NCBI GenBank assembly: GCA_024640255.1
Contig: JAHEFI010000001.1
Location: forward strand, 372,001 to 436,000
Source of the DNA: Bacteroidota bacterium
Lineage (GTDB): Bacteria > Bacteroidota > Bacteroidia > Chitinophagales > Chitinophagaceae
DNA length: 64,000 bases
Direction of reading: 5' to 3'
How positions within the stretch are numbered: the stretch's first letter is position 1; each line of letters starts with the position of its first letter. Below, in pieces: positions 61,184 to 64,000 of the stretch. The notes below the pieces were generated by a model. That model did not search any database and was not told the DNA's origin. It worked only from the letters and a program-made list of their open reading frames with translations. The position numbers and the translations under genes are program-made.

Positions 61184-64000
61184 ATGAGAAAAAAACTTTT
61201 AGGGTGTTTGTTTGTTGCATTTTTCTCTTTCACAGCGGCAATCGCACAGAACAATACTGTAACAGGTAAGGTTTCTGATGACAAAGGTGCTCCAGTGGAG
61301 GGCGCTCTTGTAACAGAGAAAGGATCAACTAAAAACAAAACACTTACAGACGCATCTGGTGCGTACAAGATCAGTGTTAAAACTGGTGCAGTTTTACAAG
61401 TATCAAGCGTAGGCTTTGAGAAAAAAGAAGCTGCTGCTCAATCAGTAACTAATTTCACTTTAAAAGCGTTAAGCTCTGATTTAGGTGAAGTGGTTGTAAC
61501 TGCCTTGGGTATCAAACGCGAAAAGAAAGCATTAGGTTATGCAGTATCTTCTGTAGGTAAAGAAGAACTTGAAATGAGACCTGAAGCGGACGTAGCTAGA
61601 ATCTTAAGTGGTAAAGCACCTGGTTTGAATATCTTAAACACAAGTGGTTTGAGTGGATCTGGTACGAATATCAACATTAGAGGTATCAGTACTATTACTG
61701 GTGGATCTCAACCATTATTCATTGTGGATGGTGTTCCATTTGATGCGAGCACAAATACACAATCTGACTTTACTTATGGTACACAAACTCCTAGCCGTTT
61801 CTTGGATATCGATCCTAACACGATTGAAAACTTGAACGTATTAAAAGGATTGAGTGCGACAACATTATATGGTGAGGCTGGTCGTAATGGTGTAATCTTG
61901 ATTACAACTAAGAACGGTGCTCAACAAAAATTAAAAAAGAAAACAGAAGTAACTGTTTCTCAATCTTATTTCCAAACAGAAGCTATCCTACCTGAATACA
62001 ACAAAGAGTGGGGTGGTGGTTTTGACTTGAGTGTGGGTATCGCTTTCTTCTCTAACTGGGGAGGTAGAATGACTGGTCAATTAGTAAATCATCCTTATAA
62101 TAGAACTTCAGCTGCTCAACCATGGGCAATTGAATATCCTCAATTCAAGGGTGCTACTTACGAATACAAGTATTATAATAGTGTTCCTGAATTCTTCAGA
62201 AAAGGATCTATGAAAAATACTTCAGTAAACTTTGCTGGTGTTTCAGGCGATGGTAAATCAAGTTATAACATGAGTTATAGCTATACTGATGACCAAGGTT
62301 TTGTAATCAACAACGGTTTAACTAAGAATGTATTTGGTATGGGTGGTACTTCTAAATTGACTAATAAAATCACTATTAGCGGTACAATGAACTTGGCTTT
62401 AACAGACCAAATGTCTCCTCCAACTTCTGATAGTTATGGTAACAACGCATCTAACTCTTCTGTATTTGGTAACGTAATGTTTACTCCTACAGCGGTTGAT
62501 TTGATGGGCTTACCTTATGAATTACCTTCTAACCACTCTTCTATTTACTATAGAAATGGTAATGATATTCAAAACCCTCGTTGGACTTTATACAATGCAT
62601 TCACTGGCGATAAAACTCAAAGAGCTTATGGTCAAGTATCTGCTAAGTATGAAATCATGAAAGGTTTGAACTTAACATACAGAACAGGTTTTGATACTTA
62701 TGCGGAGAATAACTACTACAACCAAAACAAAGGCGGTACTTATCAAGCATTAGGTTTAATGAGAACTACTACTTCTAATAGCATGATTTGGGATCACTCT
62801 GTGATCTTAAACTATGACAAGCGTATCAACGAAGACTTCACTTTGAATGTGGACGCGGGTGCGAACTCTAGAAGAAGATCTTTTGATCAAACTGGTATGA
62901 GAAGTACAGAGCAATTAGTGTATGGTTTATTCACACACGGAAACTTTGTATCTCACTTAACAACTTCTGAGAGTGGTGGTGAAATGAACTTCAAATCACA
63001 AAACTTAAGTTTGGGTGTATTTACTCAAGCAGCTTTAGGCTATAGAGACTATGCTTACTTAACAGTGGGTGGTCGAAATAGCTGGGCTTCTACAGTTGAG
63101 AGTGCAAATAGAAGTATCTTCTATCCTTCTGTAAGTTTATCTTATATTCCAACTCAAGCAATCGAAGCTTTAAAGAATAACAAATATATCAACTACTTAA
63201 AAGTGAGAGTTGGTTATTCTACTTCTGCGAACTTCCCTGATCCTTATTCTACTCGTAATGCATTGTTAATTGGAACAAAAGCATACGTAACAAATACAGG
63301 TACTAACATTAACTTAAACCGTTTATCTAGTTTCTTACCAAATCCAAACTTGAAGCCAGAGTTATTAAACGAGAAAGAAGTTGGTATCGAGGGTAAATTC
63401 TTCCAAAGCAGATTAAGCGCTGATATCACTTTCTACGACAAGATTGCAAACGATCAAATCTTAAGACGTGACTTGGATCCTTCTACTGGTTACTCTGCAA
63501 CAAATATCAACGCAGGTAATGTAGAGAACAAGGGTATTGAAGTTGCTTTAGGATATGATGTAATCAAATCTAAAAACTGGAGATGGCATACAGATGTATT
63601 ATACACTTTGAATAAGAGTATGGTATCTGGTATCCCTTCTGATATTGCTCAAGTGAATGTATCTGGTTATTCTAACTTAGGTACTTTTGCTAAGAATGGT
63701 TATCCTTATGGTGTAATCATCGGTTCTTACTTTAAGAGAGCTGCTGATGGACAAAGAATCGTAGGTCCAGATGGTAACTATATCGCTGCAAATGATATTA
63801 AAGTAATTGGTGATCCAAACGCATTATATAAATTAACAAGCATTAACTCATTATCTTATAAAGCGTTTAGCTTTAAGATGCAATGGGATTATAGCGTAGG
63901 TGGTGAAATGTTCTCTGGTACTGCTGGTGGTTTGTTAGGTAGAGGTGTAACAGCAGATACTCAGTTTGACCGTTTCTTACCTTTAGTAATGCCTGGTGTA
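61184..64000 (+). CDS. SusC/RagA-type TonB-dependent receptor, 5' part
   Basis: The frame is open from ATG 61184 to the window end (939 codons, no stop). MRKKLLGCLFVAFFSFTAAIAQ is the signal peptide. A carboxypeptidase-regulatory-like domain (VTGKVSDDKGAPVEGALVTE) follows at about 25-100. The SusC plug is next: EVVVTALGIKREKKALGYAV, NINIRGISTI, PLFIVDGVPFD and LNVLKGLSATTLYGEAGRNG. The remainder is barrel strands. SusC proteins work with a SusD lipoprotein, expected just beyond the window. The substrate is unknown. Codon use is richer in C-ending codons (AAC, TTC) than most neighbours, suggesting high expression. Confidence 0.93.
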   Translation, partial: MRKKLLGCLFVAFFSFTAAIAQNNTVTGKVSDDKGAPVEGALVTEKGSTKNKTLTDASGAYKISVKTGAVLQVSSVGFEKKEAAAQSVTNFTLKALSSDLGEVVVTALGIKREKKALGYAVSSVGKEELEMRPEADVARILSGKAPGLNILNTSGLSGSGTNINIRGISTITGGSQPLFIVDGVPFDASTNTQSDFTYGTQTPSRFLDIDPNTIENLNVLKGLSATTLYGEAGRNGVILITTKNGAQQKLKKKTEVTVSQSYFQTEAILPEYNKEWGGGFDLSVGIAFFSNWGGRMTGQLVNHPYNRTSAAQPWAIEYPQFKGATYEYKYYNSVPEFFRKGSMKNTSVNFAGVSGDGKSSYNMSYSYTDDQGFVINNGLTKNVFGMGGTSKLTNKITISGTMNLALTDQMSPPTSDSYGNNASNSSVFGNVMFTPTAVDLMGLPYELPSNHSSIYYRNGNDIQNPRWTLYNAFTGDKTQRAYGQVSAKYEIMKGLNLTYRTGFDTYAENNYYNQNKGGTYQALGLMRTTTSNSMIWDHSVILNYDKRINEDFTLNVDAGANSRRRSFDQTGMRSTEQLVYGLFTHGNFVSHLTTSESGGEMNFKSQNLSLGVFTQAALGYRDYAYLTVGGRNSWASTVESANRSIFYPSVSLSYIPTQAIEALKNNKYINYLKVRVGYSTSANFPDPYSTRNALLIGTKAYVTNTGTNINLNRLSSFLPNPNLKPELLNEKEVGIEGKFFQSRLSADITFYDKIANDQILRRDLDPSTGYSATNINAGNVENKGIEVALGYDVIKSKNWRWHTDVLYTLNKSMVSGIPSDIAQVNVSGYSNLGTFAKNGYPYGVIIGSYFKRAADGQRIVGPDGNYIAANDIKVIGDPNALYKLTSINSLSYKAFSFKMQWDYSVGGEMFSGTAGGLLGRGVTADTQFDRFLPLVMPGV

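Overview
The window reads as chromosomal DNA of a low-GC Bacteroidota bacterium, most likely in or near the Chitinophagaceae. The reasons are SusC/RagA-type and SusD-less TonB receptors, a GldH gliding lipoprotein, a RicT/PSP1 protein with an Asn/Pro-rich tail, a long PurF-like enzyme, lipoproteins with loose lipoboxes, weak ribosome binding sites, and TAnnTTTG -7 promoter boxes instead of TATAAT. The family-level placement is an inference. I see no rRNA, tRNA, CRISPR array, insertion sequence or prophage. Coding density is very high: the longest stretch without a gene is 286 bases (60898-61183).

Layout. 1-10.3 kb: the end of an unidentified gene, then a TonB receptor, a beta-helix lipoprotein and a small cytochrome-like lipoprotein; polyphosphate genes ppk1-ppx on the minus strand; then a metallophosphoesterase, a MurG-like glycosyltransferase and a small unknown protein. 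10.3-14 kb: alanine dehydrogenase divergent from an Lrp/AsnC regulator, a PaiB-like flavoprotein, a VOC protein, a HAD phosphatase and a small membrane protein. 14-22 kb: the rimP-nusA-infB translation/transcription operon behind a short leader that folds as a terminator, then surA and a long purF-like gene. 22-28.6 kb: a minus-strand kdsD-manC-KASIII envelope-sugar/lipid operon, recQ and a DUF3089 lipoprotein. 28.7-38.2 kb: chromate transporter, an RND adaptor and pump without an outer-membrane factor, a GH130-like lipoprotein, an alpha/beta hydrolase and an HGSNAT-like membrane acyltransferase.

38.2-46 kb: typA, obg, a TetR regulator divergent from a PfkB kinase, asd and ligA. 46-51.7 kb: a plus-strand run of NUDIX-type regulator, yicC, gldH, an orphan histidine kinase, an arginase-fold protein with altered metal ligands, and a PBP4-type peptidase. 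51.7-61 kb: mutL, an M3 peptidase, a small plug-domain protein, ricT, holB, a periplasmic glutathione peroxidase, comF and radA. 61.2 kb to the end: the 5' part of a SusC/RagA receptor running off the window.

Most of the window is ordinary housekeeping DNA and I do not claim a wholly new system. The best leads are: the terminator-like hairpin filling the rimP-nusA-infB leader; the SusD-less receptor / beta-helix lipoprotein / CX4CH cytochrome locus beside the polyphosphate genes; the arginase-fold protein that lost two of six metal ligands inside the gldH run; very short or absent leaders implied by -7 boxes 4-10 nt from start codons; and convergent genes packed stop-to-stop. Several starts were moved from the longest frame to better-supported downstream codons (ald, rimP, nusA, the DUF3089 gene, the NUDIX regulator, gldH, the arginase-like gene, mutL, the plug-domain gene).
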